Below the pieces are notes generated by a model. That model did not search any database, was not told the origin of the DNA, and saw only the letters and a program-made list of their open reading frames with translations. The position numbers and the translations under genes were made by a program. 64,000 nt of DNA from Microbacterium esteraromaticum. Its GTDB lineage: Bacteria > Actinomycetota > Actinomycetes > Actinomycetales > Microbacteriaceae. Below, piece after piece: positions 52,080 to 61,048 of the stretch; positions within the stretch are counted from its first letter, which is position 1; every line of letters begins with the position of its first letter. The stretch is taken from the NCBI RefSeq assembly GCF_017303215.1, contig NZ_JAEMWU010000001.1:1674001-1738000 (forward strand), written 5' to 3'.

Positions 52080-52102
52080 GATGTGCTCCCGTTGCGATCG
52101 GT

Positions 52103-52279
52103 TCAGCCGCTCTTGCGGCGGAACTCACGCTTCATCTGCGGGGCGTGGGTCGCGTGCACGGCGGAGTCGCCGTCCAGGTGAGCCTCACCATCGCGATGGT
52201 GCGCGTTCTTCTTGTCGAGTGCTTCCTTGAACTTGCGCTTCATCTCCTCAGCGGAGTCGGCGCCTTCTTCGGTGCTCAT
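52103..52279 (-). CDS. DUF5302-like small protein
   Basis: A 58-residue protein starting MSTEEGADSAEEMKRKFKEALDKK and ending MKREFRRKSG. The EEMKRKFKEAL-N-terminal helix and FRRKSG terminus match the DUF5302 family of small actinobacterial proteins. It is highly charged and His-rich in the middle (NAHHRDGEAHLDG). Function unknown. Weak ribosome binding site. Probably co-transcribed with the 53-residue gene downstream. Confidence 0.75.
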   Translation of the reverse strand: MSTEEGADSAEEMKRKFKEALDKKNAHHRDGEAHLDGDSAVHATHAPQMKREFRRKSG

Positions 52280-52457
52280 GCCCGTCAGCCTAAGCCACTG
52301 CGACCGCTCATGGTCAGGTCTCTTGACTGCCGCGTCCAGACCGTTGCGGAACGACCACGTGCCCCTGCGGTGACCGCCGATCCAACATCCGGTCAACATC
52401 CGGTGCATCCGCTCGTTTCCGGCGTGCGCGACACGCTGCGCGCGCCATCCTGATCTC

Positions 52458-54398
52458 GTGAGAGTCGCGATCGTGACGGAGTCCTTCCTGCCGCACATGA
52501 ACGGAGTCACCGGATCTGTGCTGCAGATCCTGACGCACCTCGAGCGAAACGGCCACGAGGCGCAGGTGCTGGCACCGGCAGCAGCAGGCATGCCGGCTGC
52601 CGCGCACGGTGCGCCCGTGCACGCGCTTCCGAGCCTGCCCCTGCCGGGGTATCGTGACGTGCGCGTGGCCACGGCCTCGGGCCACCGGGTCGAGAACGCG
52701 TTGCGGCGCTTCCGACCCGACGTCATCCACCTCGCATCCCCATTCGCGCTCGGCTGGCATGGCGCGCTCGCCGCAGACCGCCTCGGAATCGGGGCCGTGG
52801 CGGCATATCAGACCGACATCTCGGCCTACACGCAGCGGTACGGCGTTCCCCTGACCACCGGCGCGGCCGTCGCGCGGATCGCGCGACTGCACCGTCGCGC
52901 GACGCTGAACCTCGCACCCTCTGAGGAGTCCGCGCGCCAGCTGCAGTCCTGGGGCGTGGACCGCGTGCGACGCTGGGGCCGGGGAGTGGATGCCGAGAGG
53001 TTCCACCCTGCACGGCGTAGCCCCGCCCTGCGCGCCGAATGGGGTGCGGACGTCGCGATCGGCTACGTCGGGCGTCTCGCCCCGGAGAAACAGGTCGAGG
53101 ACCTCGCCGTGCTGCAGGATATCCCCGGCACCCGATTGATCATCATCGGAGACGGCCCCAGTCGAGGGCGCCTGCAGGCACTGATGCCGAACGCGTTGTT
53201 CCTCGGGCATCTGAGCGGCGAAGCGCTCGCGGCGGCGATGGCCTCCCTCGACGTCTTCGTGCACCCCGGCGAGAGCGAGACCTTCGGACAGACGCTGCAG
53301 GAGGCGCACGCCAGCGGCGTCCCCGTCGTCGCAACCGGCCGCGGCGGTCCACTCGATCTGGTGCGTCCTGGGATCGACGGATGGCTGTACACACCCGGCG
53401 ACGTGAACGACCTGCGTTCCCGCGTCGGCGCGCTCGTCGCGGATGCAGGACGGCGCCGTGCCTACGGGGCGGCCGGCCACGACGCGGTCCAGTCACGAAG
53501 CTGGGCGAGTGTGTGCGATACGTTGATCGGCTACTTCGACGAGGCACGGTCACTCCGCCGGATCGATGCTGCCTCTCGGGTGCGCCGCTCGATCCGCCCG
53601 GAGCCATCGGCGCCGCCTGCCCGGCACCGCCCCCGGCGCTACGTCGCCCTGGGTGACTCGCTCACCGAGGGGCTGTGCGACCCCGCCCCGGACGGCACGC
53701 TCCGCGGGTGGGCCGATCGGCTCGCCCTGCTGCTGGCGGGTTCAGGAGAACTGCGTTACGCGAACCTCGCGGTCCGTTCCCGACGTGTCAGAGACGTCTG
53801 CGGACCTCAGCTCGATCGCGCTGTCGAACTCCGACCCGACCTGGTGTCGATCCTCATCGGCGCGAACGACCTCGTCGGCGCCCGCCCCGACACCGTCGCG
53901 CTCGCCGCGGAGGTCGAGAGGGCAGTGCGGCGTCTGCGTGAGACCGGTGCCGACGTGCTCCTGGTCACCCCGTTCCTGCCGCGCCGGTGGGCCGCCTCGA
54001 TCTTCGCGCATCGATTCGCTCAGTTCTCCAGCGAACTCGCCCGGGTGGCGGAGCGTACCGGTGCCGTGCTGTTGGACTCCGACCTGCACCCGTCGCTGCC
54101 TGAGCGGCCGAACTGGGGAGACGACCTGGTGCATCTGAGCAGTCGCGGCCATCGGTTCCTGGCCTATCGAGCCGGCGAACTGCTCGGGGTTCCCTTTGCG
54201 GATGAGCTGGGAGCGCTCGACGCCGTCCTGCATGCCGATGAGGTACTCAGTCGCGGACTCTGGTGGCGTCGGCACGCACTGCCGTGGCTGTGGCGTCGCA
54301 TGCGCGGTCGCACCGCCGGCGACGGCCTTGTCGCTAAGCACTCGGGGTACGTGCGGGTGGGACGGTCAGCCGTCTCGCACGATGTCCACAGCCGCTGA
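52458..54398 (+). CDS. Glycosyltransferase (GT4) fused to SGNH/GDSL hydrolase
   Basis: One uninterrupted 646-residue frame encodes two enzymes. Residues 1-370 are a GT-B glycosyltransferase like actinobacterial GDP-mannose-dependent mannosyltransferases (MgtA/PimB type): VTESFLPHMNGVTGSV at the start, YVGRLAPEKQVEDL near residue 200, and HPGESETFGQTLQEAHASGVPVV near residue 272 with the E-x7-E motif. After an Arg/Pro-rich linker, residues 393-580 are an SGNH hydrolase: block I ALGDSLTEG with nucleophile Ser401, block III GANDL with Asn near 473, block V DLVHLSSRGH with Asp556/His559. The remainder is a basic, Trp-rich tail. No signal peptide or membrane helix, so it acts in the cytoplasm. Likely it builds and trims, or deacylates, a glycolipid or polysaccharide precursor. 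Confidence 0.85.
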   Translation: MRVAIVTESFLPHMNGVTGSVLQILTHLERNGHEAQVLAPAAAGMPAAAHGAPVHALPSLPLPGYRDVRVATASGHRVENALRRFRPDVIHLASPFALGWHGALAADRLGIGAVAAYQTDISAYTQRYGVPLTTGAAVARIARLHRRATLNLAPSEESARQLQSWGVDRVRRWGRGVDAERFHPARRSPALRAEWGADVAIGYVGRLAPEKQVEDLAVLQDIPGTRLIIIGDGPSRGRLQALMPNALFLGHLSGEALAAAMASLDVFVHPGESETFGQTLQEAHASGVPVVATGRGGPLDLVRPGIDGWLYTPGDVNDLRSRVGALVADAGRRRAYGAAGHDAVQSRSWASVCDTLIGYFDEARSLRRIDAASRVRRSIRPEPSAPPARHRPRRYVALGDSLTEGLCDPAPDGTLRGWADRLALLLAGSGELRYANLAVRSRRVRDVCGPQLDRAVELRPDLVSILIGANDLVGARPDTVALAAEVERAVRRLRETGADVLLVTPFLPRRWAASIFAHRFAQFSSELARVAERTGAVLLDSDLHPSLPERPNWGDDLVHLSSRGHRFLAYRAGELLGVPFADELGALDAVLHADEVLSRGLWWRRHALPWLWRRMRGRTAGDGLVAKHSGYVRVGRSAVSHDVHSR

Positions 54399-54401
54399 CG
54401 T

Positions 54402-55712
54402 TCAGCGGCGCCCCATGCCGTAGTACGTCCACCCGGCGTCCCGCCACGCGGCCGCATCGAGGCAGTTGCGGCCGTCGACGATGATCCGACCCGTCACCAA
54501 TTCTGCGGCGTGCTGGGGTGACATCTCGCGCCGGTACTCGTCCCATTCGGTCACCACGACGACGGCGTCAGCATCGCGAAGCGCCTCGTCGCGTTCCACC
54601 CGGTAGTTCAGCTGCGGGTGCGCGGTAGCGGCGTTGTCGAGCGCGGCGGGGTCGGTGACGACGACATCCGCTCCCAGCCCCCGCAGCCGCACAGCGACGT
54701 CGAGAGCGGGGGAGTCGCGGATGTCGTCGCTGAAGGGCTTGAACGCGGCGCCGAGCACGGCGATGCGCCGACCCACCACCTGGCCGTCGAGCGCGTCGAC
54801 CACCAGCTGCACGGCGCGGTCGCGGCGCCGCAGGTTGATCGCGTCGACCTCGCGCAGGAATCCGACGGCCGAGCCGCGCCCCAGCTCCTCGGCCCGAGCG
54901 GCGAAGGCGCGGATGTCCTTGGGCAGGCAACCGCCGCCGAATCCGATGCCCGACCCCAGATAGCGGCGCCCGATGCGGGTGTCGTGTCCGAGAGCATCCG
55001 CGAGCAGGGTCACATCCGCACCTGAGGCCTCGGCGATCTCGGCCATCGCGTTGATGAACGAGATCTTCGTCGCGAGGAAGGCATTCGCGGCGCCCTTCAC
55101 GAGTTCTGCCGTGGCGAGATCGGTGACGAGAAAGGGCGTACCTGCCTCCGTCGAGGCCCGGTACACGTCGCGGAGCAGGTCGACGGCGCGTCGCCCCGCA
55201 GGGTCGTCGGCCGCGCCGACCACGATGCGATCCGGCGTGATCGTGTCGTGCACCGCCCACCCCTCGCGCAGGAACTCAGGATTCCACACGACCGTCGCGC
55301 CGGTGCCCGAGACGCGTTCTGCGACACGGGCGGCCGTCCCGACCGGCACGGTGGACTTGCCCGCCAGAACACTGCCGGGACGCAGATGCGGCAGCAGTGC
55401 GTCTACCGCGGCGTCGACGTAGCGCAGATCCGCGGCATCCGCGTTCGGCGCCTGCGGGGTCCCGACGGCGAGGAAGTGCACGGCGGCATCAGCGGAATCC
55501 GTCATCGACGTGCTGAAGCGCAGGCGTCCCGCCTCCAGGCCGGCCCGCAGCAGCTCCGTCAGCTGCGGTTCGTAGAACGGTGCGACTCCTGCGCTGAGCG
55601 TTTCGACGCGCTCGCGGTCGACGTCGATGCCGATGACGTCGTGTCCGAGCGACGCCATCGCCGCCGCGTGCACAGCACCCAAGTACCCACAACCGATTAC
55701 CGACATGCGCAT
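54402..55712 (-). CDS. ugd: UDP-glucose 6-dehydrogenase family protein
   Basis: A 436-residue NAD-dependent dehydrogenase making UDP-glucuronate from UDP-glucose, or a related UDP-sugar acid. The Rossmann motif GCGYLGAVHAAAMASLGHDVIGID is at residues 7-30. Later segments are STVPVGTA near residue 130, NPEFLREGWAVHDT near residue 155, KGAANAFLATKISFINA near residue 210 with the catalytic Lys, and the active-site Cys in GIGFGGGCLPKDI near residue 265. ATG at 55712 after GGTGG. Convergent with the glycosyltransferase fusion (3-bp gap). Confidence 0.92.
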   Translation of the reverse strand: MRMSVIGCGYLGAVHAAAMASLGHDVIGIDVDRERVETLSAGVAPFYEPQLTELLRAGLEAGRLRFSTSMTDSADAAVHFLAVGTPQAPNADAADLRYVDAAVDALLPHLRPGSVLAGKSTVPVGTAARVAERVSGTGATVVWNPEFLREGWAVHDTITPDRIVVGAADDPAGRRAVDLLRDVYRASTEAGTPFLVTDLATAELVKGAANAFLATKISFINAMAEIAEASGADVTLLADALGHDTRIGRRYLGSGIGFGGGCLPKDIRAFAARAEELGRGSAVGFLREVDAINLRRRDRAVQLVVDALDGQVVGRRIAVLGAAFKPFSDDIRDSPALDVAVRLRGLGADVVVTDPAALDNAATAHPQLNYRVERDEALRDADAVVVVTEWDEYRREMSPQHAAELVTGRIIVDGRNCLDAAAWRDAGWTYYGMGRR

Positions 55713-56084
55713 CAGGCCACCACAGCGGACAGCCTTCTCCGATCCGCGTCCGTCAGGTGAACGCGTCATGGCCGATGCATGTCAGGACGGTGGGGCAGGG
55801 GCGGTTTGTGCGAGCGACGCGGGCGGGGAAGGCCTGCGCTGATAGGATCATTGCGGTCGCCTTCTGTCGACCGCACAATCGAACATCGATTCACGGAGCG
55901 ATCGGCGCAGAAGCTGGTCCCCTGTGGTGGGTTCCTCGGCACGCCGAGTGATCGTCCACTGGTGGCCAGCGCACAGGCGAGATTCGCGGGATGCCCGCGC
56001 GCCTGTATCCGCCCGCATCCGCTTCTTCGCGAGAACTCGCGCGCCACACGGGCGTGCGAGCCTAAACAAAGAAGGAGAGACCTC
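55713..56084 (+). promoter_or_regulatory. 372-bp region before pnp (promoter and structured leader)
   Basis: No convincing gene lies here. TAGGAT (55843-55848) could be a -10, giving a leader of about 230 nt. Two compact hairpins are visible in that leader: CTCGGC/GCCGAG at 55935-55940 and 55943-55948, and CGCGGG/CCCGCG at 55985-55990 and 55994-55999. In other bacteria PNPase represses its own mRNA through leader hairpins processed by RNase III. An open frame continuous with pnp runs back into this region but lacks conserved residues. Confidence 0.45.
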
Positions 56085-58358
56085 TTGGAAGGTCCTGAAA
56101 TCACTGCTGCTGAAGCCGTTCTCGACAACGGCCGCTTCGGCACCCGCACCGTCCGCTTCGAGACCGGCCGCCTCGCACAGCAGGCCCAGGGGTCGGTCGC
56201 GGCCTACCTCGACGACGAGACCATGCTCCTGTCGGCCACCAGCGCGGGCAAGCACCCGCGCGAGGGCTTCGACTTCTTCCCTCTGACGGTCGACGTCGAG
56301 GAGCGCTCGTACGCCGCCGGAAAGATCCCGGGCTCGTTCTTCCGCCGCGAGGGTCGCCCCTCGACCGAGGCGATCCTTGTCTGCCGTCTGATTGACCGTC
56401 CGCTGCGCCCGTCGTTCGTCGACGGTCTGCGCAACGAGGTCCAGATCGTCATCACCGTGCTCTCGATCGCGCCCGGTGAGTACTACGACGCGCTGGCCAT
56501 CAACGCGGCCTCCGCATCCACCCAGATCTCGGGCCTGCCGTTCTCGGGTCCGATCGCCGGTGTGCGCCTCGCGTTCATCCCCGGCGAGGGTGAGCACGCC
56601 GACCAGTGGGTCGCGTTCCCCAACGCCGAGCAGGTCAACCAGGCCGTCTTCGACCTCGTTGTCGCGGGCCGCGTCGTCACCAAGGCCGACGGCACCGAGG
56701 ACGTCGCGATCATGATGGTCGAGGCCGAGGCCACCGAGAACAGCTGGAACCTGATCAAGGCCGGCGCCACCAAGCCCAGCGAGGACATCGTCGCGCAGGG
56801 CCTCGAGGCTGCCAAGCCGTTCCTGACCCAGCTTGTGAAGGCTCAGCAGGAGATGGCCGCGACCGCGTCGAAGGAGCCCGGCGTCTACCCGGTCTTCCCC
56901 GCGTACAGCGACGAGGTCTACGACTTCGTCTCGTCGCGCGCCTTCGCCGAGCTCAGCGACGTCTACCAGATCGCCGACAAGCTCGAGCGTCAGAACGCTG
57001 ACGACGTGGTCAAGGACCGCGTCAAGGCCGAGCTGATCGCCGCAGTCGAGGCGGGCGAGCTGCCCGCCGGTGCCCCGCTGGAGTTCTCGGCGGCGTACAA
57101 GTCCGTCACCAAGAAGATCGTCCGCGGACGCATCCTCTCCGAGAACATCCGCATGGATGGTCGCGGTCTCGCCGACATCCGCCCGCTCGACGCCGAGGTG
57201 CAGGTCATCCCGCGCGTGCACGGATCGGCGATCTTCCAGCGTGGCGAGACTCAGATCATGGGTGTCACCACGCTGAACATGCTCAAGATGGAGCAGCAGA
57301 TCGACTCGCTGTCGCCCACCACGAGCAAGCGCTACATGCACCACTACAACTTCCCGCCCTACTCGACCGGTGAGACCGGCCGTGTCGGGTCGCCGAAGCG
57401 TCGCGAGATCGGGCACGGCTTCCTCGCCGAGCGCGCACTCGTGCCGGTGCTGCCCAGCCGCGAGGAGTTCCCCTACGCGATCCGTCAGGTCTCCGAGGCA
57501 CTCGGTTCCAACGGTTCGACGTCGATGGGCTCGGTGTGCGCCTCGACCCTGTCGCTGCTGAACGCCGGTGTGCCGCTGCGCGCGGCCGTCGCCGGTATCG
57601 CGATGGGTCTGGTCACCGACGAGGTCGACGGTGAGACCCGCTACGCGGCGCTCACCGACATCCTCGGTGCCGAGGACGCGCTGGGCGACATGGACTTCAA
57701 GGTCGCCGGTACCAGCGAGTTCATCACCGCGATCCAGCTCGACACCAAGCTCGACGGCATCCCCTCGTCGGTTCTCGCCGGCGCGCTGACGCAGGCGCGC
57801 GACGCGCGTCTGACGATCCTCGGCGTGCTCAACGCCGCCATCGACGTCCCCGACGAGATGGCGCCGACGGCTCCGCGCGTGATCAGCGTGCAGATCCCCG
57901 TCGACAAGATCGGTGAGCTGATCGGCCCGAAGGGCAAGACGATCAACGCGATCCAGGACGAGACCGGCGCGCAGATCTCCATCGAGGAGGACGGCACCGT
58001 CTACATCGGCGCGACCGACGGCCCGTCGGCCGAGGCTGCCCGCGCCCAGGTCAACGCGATCGCCAACCCCACCAACCCGGAGGTCGGCGAGCAGTTCCTC
58101 GGCACCGTCGTGAAGATCGCCTCGTTCGGCGCCTTCATCTCGCTGCTGCCCGGCAAGGACGGCCTGCTGCACGTCACCGAGGTGCGCAAGCTCGCCGGTG
58201 GCAAGCGCGTCGAGAACGTCGACGACGTGCTCTCGGTCGGCCAGAAGCTGCTGGTGCGTATCACCAAGATCGACGACCGCGGCAAGCTGTCGCTGGAGCC
58301 GGTGCTGGAAGAGGCCGCCGCCGACGGCGAAGCCGCAGCGGAGACCGCCGAGGCGTGA
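56085..58358 (+). CDS. pnp: Polynucleotide phosphorylase
   Basis: A 757-residue 3'-5' phosphorolytic exoribonuclease and core of the degradosome; in actinobacteria also a 3' tailing enzyme. Two RNase PH-like domains: the first (residues 5-230) begins [41 protein letters not shown], the second (about 350-580) contains RGETQIMG and the catalytic Asp region ([19 protein letters not shown] near residue 540). C-terminal KH ([17 protein letters not shown] near residue 615) and S1 domains follow. The TTG at 56085 is chosen because GAAGGAGAG lies 5 bases upstream and the protein then starts at the conserved N-terminus. Confidence 0.96.
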   Translation: MEGPEITAAEAVLDNGRFGTRTVRFETGRLAQQAQGSVAAYLDDETMLLSATSAGKHPREGFDFFPLTVDVEERSYAAGKIPGSFFRREGRPSTEAILVCRLIDRPLRPSFVDGLRNEVQIVITVLSIAPGEYYDALAINAASASTQISGLPFSGPIAGVRLAFIPGEGEHADQWVAFPNAEQVNQAVFDLVVAGRVVTKADGTEDVAIMMVEAEATENSWNLIKAGATKPSEDIVAQGLEAAKPFLTQLVKAQQEMAATASKEPGVYPVFPAYSDEVYDFVSSRAFAELSDVYQIADKLERQNADDVVKDRVKAELIAAVEAGELPAGAPLEFSAAYKSVTKKIVRGRILSENIRMDGRGLADIRPLDAEVQVIPRVHGSAIFQRGETQIMGVTTLNMLKMEQQIDSLSPTTSKRYMHHYNFPPYSTGETGRVGSPKRREIGHGFLAERALVPVLPSREEFPYAIRQVSEALGSNGSTSMGSVCASTLSLLNAGVPLRAAVAGIAMGLVTDEVDGETRYAALTDILGAEDALGDMDFKVAGTSEFITAIQLDTKLDGIPSSVLAGALTQARDARLTILGVLNAAIDVPDEMAPTAPRVISVQIPVDKIGELIGPKGKTINAIQDETGAQISIEEDGTVYIGATDGPSAEAARAQVNAIANPTNPEVGEQFLGTVVKIASFGAFISLLPGKDGLLHVTEVRKLAGGKRVENVDDVLSVGQKLLVRITKIDDRGKLSLEPVLEEAAADGEAAAETAEA

Positions 58359-58364
58359 TCCCAC

Positions 58365-58386
58365 GGATGCCGGGTCACCGGCATCC
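58365..58386 (+). terminator. Small hairpin after pnp
   Basis: 9-bp perfect stem (58365-58373 with 58378-58386), loop GTCA, immediately after the pnp stop. No T-run. May protect the 3' end or assist the larger hairpin downstream. Confidence 0.5.
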
Positions 58387-58393
58387 GACTTCT

Positions 58394-58441
58394 GACAGCG
58401 ACCCGGTGCCCGTGAGCGATCACGGGCACCGGGTCGCTGTC
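58394..58441 (+). terminator. Long perfect hairpin after pnp
   Basis: A 22-bp perfect stem (58394-58415 with 58420-58441) with a GCGA tetraloop. No U-tract follows, as is usual for actinobacterial I-shaped terminators. Confidence 0.85.
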
Positions 58442-58583
58442 GTATCCGATGTGATCGGATCGTTACGCAAAGATCGGACGCCGGACCGTCGCAGAGCGCG
58501 TCCGCTGTCGTCTACTCCCTTACGCTCGAGGTACGCACCGGGGGGTGTGGTGGACCGGATCGAAGATCCGCGGGGGTGAGACC

Positions 58584-59609
58584 ATGAGGCTGTTCGGTGT
58601 AGGCACCGCTGAACCCCAGGAGCGCGCAGAGACCGCGTCCTCGGAGCATCCGTCGGCACCGATTCCCATCGTCGGCCCGGGAGTTGGAGAGGGCATCCGC
58701 GTCCCGCTCGGCGAGTCCGAGCTCACGGTGTTCCCGCTCATGCTCGGCGCCGCCGAGTTCGGGTGGAACGTCGACCTGTCGACCAGTCACGGAATCCTCG
58801 ACCGCTACGTCGAGTTCGGCGGCAACGCCATCCACACCGCGGACGGCTTCTCGGCGGGACGCAGCGAGCACATCGTCGGTCAGTGGCTCCGGGCGCGCGG
58901 ACAGCGGGAACGGGTCGTGCTGGCAGCCCGCGTCGGATCGCACCCGGACAACCCCGGTCTCGGATCGGTGAACCTCGTCCGTGCCGTGGAGGCATCGCTG
59001 ACGCGCCTGGGCACCGATCGCATCGACGTGCTGTACCTCGATGCGAGTCTCGACGCCACGACGCATCTTGAAGACACTCTCGCCACGGTCGAGTGGTTGC
59101 GTGAGGCCGGCAAGATCAACGCGGTCGGCAGTTTCGACTTCACGCCGGAGCGGCTTGTCGAGGCACGCATCCTGGCGTCCGCGGGGTATCCGCGCATCGA
59201 GGTGCTCGATGAGCCCTACAATCTCGTGCGGCGCACCGGCTTCGAAGGCGACCTTCGTTTGGTCGCGGCCGCGCAGGGACTCGCCGTGACGCCCTCACAC
59301 GCGCTTGAGCACGGCTTCCTCTCCGGCCAGCACCGCAGCCGGTCGCGGGTGTCGGGCGTGCGTGGCGAACAGATGCGGGCGCACCTCAATCGCCGGGGCA
59401 TCCGCGTGCTGCGCGTGCTCGACCGCATCGCCGATGAGACCTCGGTGCCGGTTGCGGCGGTGTCCATCGCCTGGCTGCTCGCGCAACGCACCATCGTCGC
59501 ACCCATCGTGAACACCTTCTCGCCTCAGCAGATCGAAGAGCTCATGCAGGGGGCAGGAATCACCTTGGTGCGGTCGCAGCTTGCCGAACTCGCCCACGCG
59601 AGCGACTGA
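58584..59609 (+). CDS. Aldo/keto reductase-like protein lacking the catalytic tetrad
   Basis: A 341-residue TIM-barrel protein aligning with aldo/keto reductases of the AKR11/YhdN type. Recognisable segments: LGAAEFGWN, GGNAIHTADGFSAGRSEHIVGQWL, VVLAARVGS, RAVEASLTRLGTDRID, and C-terminal AVSIAWLLAQRTIVAPIVNT, the cofactor-binding region. All four catalytic positions are changed: Asp to His84, Tyr to Phe89, Lys to Arg116, His to Asp153. The fold looks intact and the frame is open, so this is more likely a pseudoenzyme or a protein with a different role than a decayed gene. An extra 40-residue N-terminal extension is disordered. ATG at 58584 after GGGGGTGAG. Confidence 0.85.
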   Translation: MRLFGVGTAEPQERAETASSEHPSAPIPIVGPGVGEGIRVPLGESELTVFPLMLGAAEFGWNVDLSTSHGILDRYVEFGGNAIHTADGFSAGRSEHIVGQWLRARGQRERVVLAARVGSHPDNPGLGSVNLVRAVEASLTRLGTDRIDVLYLDASLDATTHLEDTLATVEWLREAGKINAVGSFDFTPERLVEARILASAGYPRIEVLDEPYNLVRRTGFEGDLRLVAAAQGLAVTPSHALEHGFLSGQHRSRSRVSGVRGEQMRAHLNRRGIRVLRVLDRIADETSVPVAAVSIAWLLAQRTIVAPIVNTFSPQQIEELMQGAGITLVRSQLAELAHASD

Positions 59610-59655
59610 CTATGCTGGAAGCTCCCTCCAGAGCGGGGGATGGAGTGAGCAGGCA

Positions 59656-60258
59656 GTGACGCATTACATATATCTGGTAAGACACGGTGAGCATCAGGAC
59701 GCCGAACACGGCGTAGACGACGGACCCCTCTCTCCGAGAGGACAACGACAGGCCGAGCTCATCGCGGACCGCCTCTCCGGACTCCCGCTCGACGCGATCT
59801 GGCATTCGCCGCTCCTGCGGGCCGCCGAGACCGCCCGCAGCGTCGCCGAACGTCTTCCGTCGGTCGACCCCCAACCGTCGGCATTGCTGTTCGACTGCGT
59901 GCCGAGCGGGATGGAAGAGGAGACACCGGCCGCGTACGAGTCGTTCTTCGGGTCGGTCAGCGACGCTGAGATCGAGGCGGGCTCCGCGCAGATGGCGGAT
60001 GCCGTCGGCGAGTTCCTGCGACGCCGCAACGGTGAGGTACACGAGGTGCTCATCACACACAACTTCGTGATCGCCTGGTTCGTACGCGAGGTGCTCGGTG
60101 CTCCCGACTGGCGGTGGATGACACTCAACCAGGCGCATGCCGGGCTGACCGTCATCGCACAGAAGCAGGGGCGCCCCTGGACTCTGCTGAGCCACAACGA
60201 CCTCGGTCACCTGCCGATGGAGCTGCGCACCGGCCTGCCCGACGCGCCGCTGGTCTGA
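59656..60258 (+). CDS. Histidine phosphatase family protein
   Basis: A 200-residue phosphoglycerate mutase-like phosphatase. The phosphorylated His is in LVRHGEHQD (residues 8-16, RHG motif), the second His in VLITHNFV near residue 137, and the conserved Arg in SPLLRAAETA near residue 57. These residues make it a competent 2H-phosphatase; the substrate is unknown. GTG start at 59656 after GAGCAGG. It precedes dapB by 43 bp and may be co-transcribed. Confidence 0.88.
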   Translation: MTHYIYLVRHGEHQDAEHGVDDGPLSPRGQRQAELIADRLSGLPLDAIWHSPLLRAAETARSVAERLPSVDPQPSALLFDCVPSGMEEETPAAYESFFGSVSDAEIEAGSAQMADAVGEFLRRRNGEVHEVLITHNFVIAWFVREVLGAPDWRWMTLNQAHAGLTVIAQKQGRPWTLLSHNDLGHLPMELRTGLPDAPLV

Positions 60259-60301
60259 CACGCGGGGCGTCACCCCTCTGCGGCGAATCTAGACTGGGTG
60301 C

Positions 60302-61048
60302 ATGACCACTCAGGTTGCCCTCGTCGGCGGTACAGGCAGGCTCGGACGCATCATCAACGAGGTGATCGACGGACTCGACGGCTTCGAGGTGCGCAACGTG
60401 CTCGGCTCGACCAGCGAGATGAGCGAACTCGACGGTGCTGATCTCGTGGTCGACGCGTCCACACCCGCCGTCAGCGTCGATGTCGTGCGTGGCGCCATCG
60501 ATCGCGGCATCAACGTGCTGGTGGGCACCTCCGGCTGGTCGCAGGAGCGCATCGCGCTGGTGCGACCGCTGGTGGCGGCCTCCGGAACGGGAATCCTCTT
60601 CATTCCCAACTTCTCGCTCGGCTCGGCGCTCGGCTCGGCACTCGCGGCGGCAGCCGCCCCGTTCTTCGCCTCGGCCGAGATCATCGAAGCGCACCATGAC
60701 CGCAAGATCGACTCACCCAGCGGCACGGCCGTGCGCACCGCTGAGCTGATGGCGGATGCCCGCGAGGCGCAGGGGCCGTTCCAGGCGCCTCATGTCGATC
60801 AGCGTGCGCGGGGACAACAGGTCGCCGGCGTCCCGGTGCACTCGCTGCGACGTCCCGGTGTGATCGCACGTCAGGAGACGATCCTGTCGGGCGCGGGGGA
60901 GTCGTTGTCGATCGTGCACGACACGGTGGACTCTGCGGCGGCGTACGCCCCTGGCATCCGACTGGCGGTGCCGTTCGCGCGCGACGTGCGCGGGATCGTC
61001 GTCGGTCTCGAGAACGTCATCGACATCGGCGTCGGGCCGCGTTCATGA
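60302..61048 (+). CDS. dapB: 4-hydroxy-tetrahydrodipicolinate reductase
   Basis: Second committed step of the diaminopimelate/lysine pathway, reducing HTPA with NAD(P)H (248 residues). The N-terminal Rossmann motif GGTGRLGRIINEV is at residues 9-21, where the canonical GxxGxxG is retained. The catalytic region EAHHDRKIDSPSGTAVRTAELM is near residues 130-151. A C-terminal PGIRLAVPFARDVRGIVVGLE strand closes the active site. ATG at 60302. Its stop overlaps the next gene by 4 bp. Confidence 0.95.
   Translation: MTTQVALVGGTGRLGRIINEVIDGLDGFEVRNVLGSTSEMSELDGADLVVDASTPAVSVDVVRGAIDRGINVLVGTSGWSQERIALVRPLVAASGTGILFIPNFSLGSALGSALAAAAAPFFASAEIIEAHHDRKIDSPSGTAVRTAELMADAREAQGPFQAPHVDQRARGQQVAGVPVHSLRRPGVIARQETILSGAGESLSIVHDTVDSAAAYAPGIRLAVPFARDVRGIVVGLENVIDIGVGPRS

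Noticed and set aside
55779..56084. N-terminal extension of pnp by about 100 codons
   Set aside because: The added residues are basic and unlike any PNPase. The TTG at 56085 has a strong ribosome binding site and the conserved N-terminus.
55848..58364. An 838-codon minus-strand frame opposite pnp
   Set aside because: Shadow of pnp with Arg/Leu/Asp-rich composition and no domain.
58584..59609. Aldo/keto reductase homologue as a decayed pseudogene
   Set aside because: The frame is open, the length normal and non-catalytic conserved regions are intact. Selective replacement of catalytic residues fits a pseudoenzyme better than decay.
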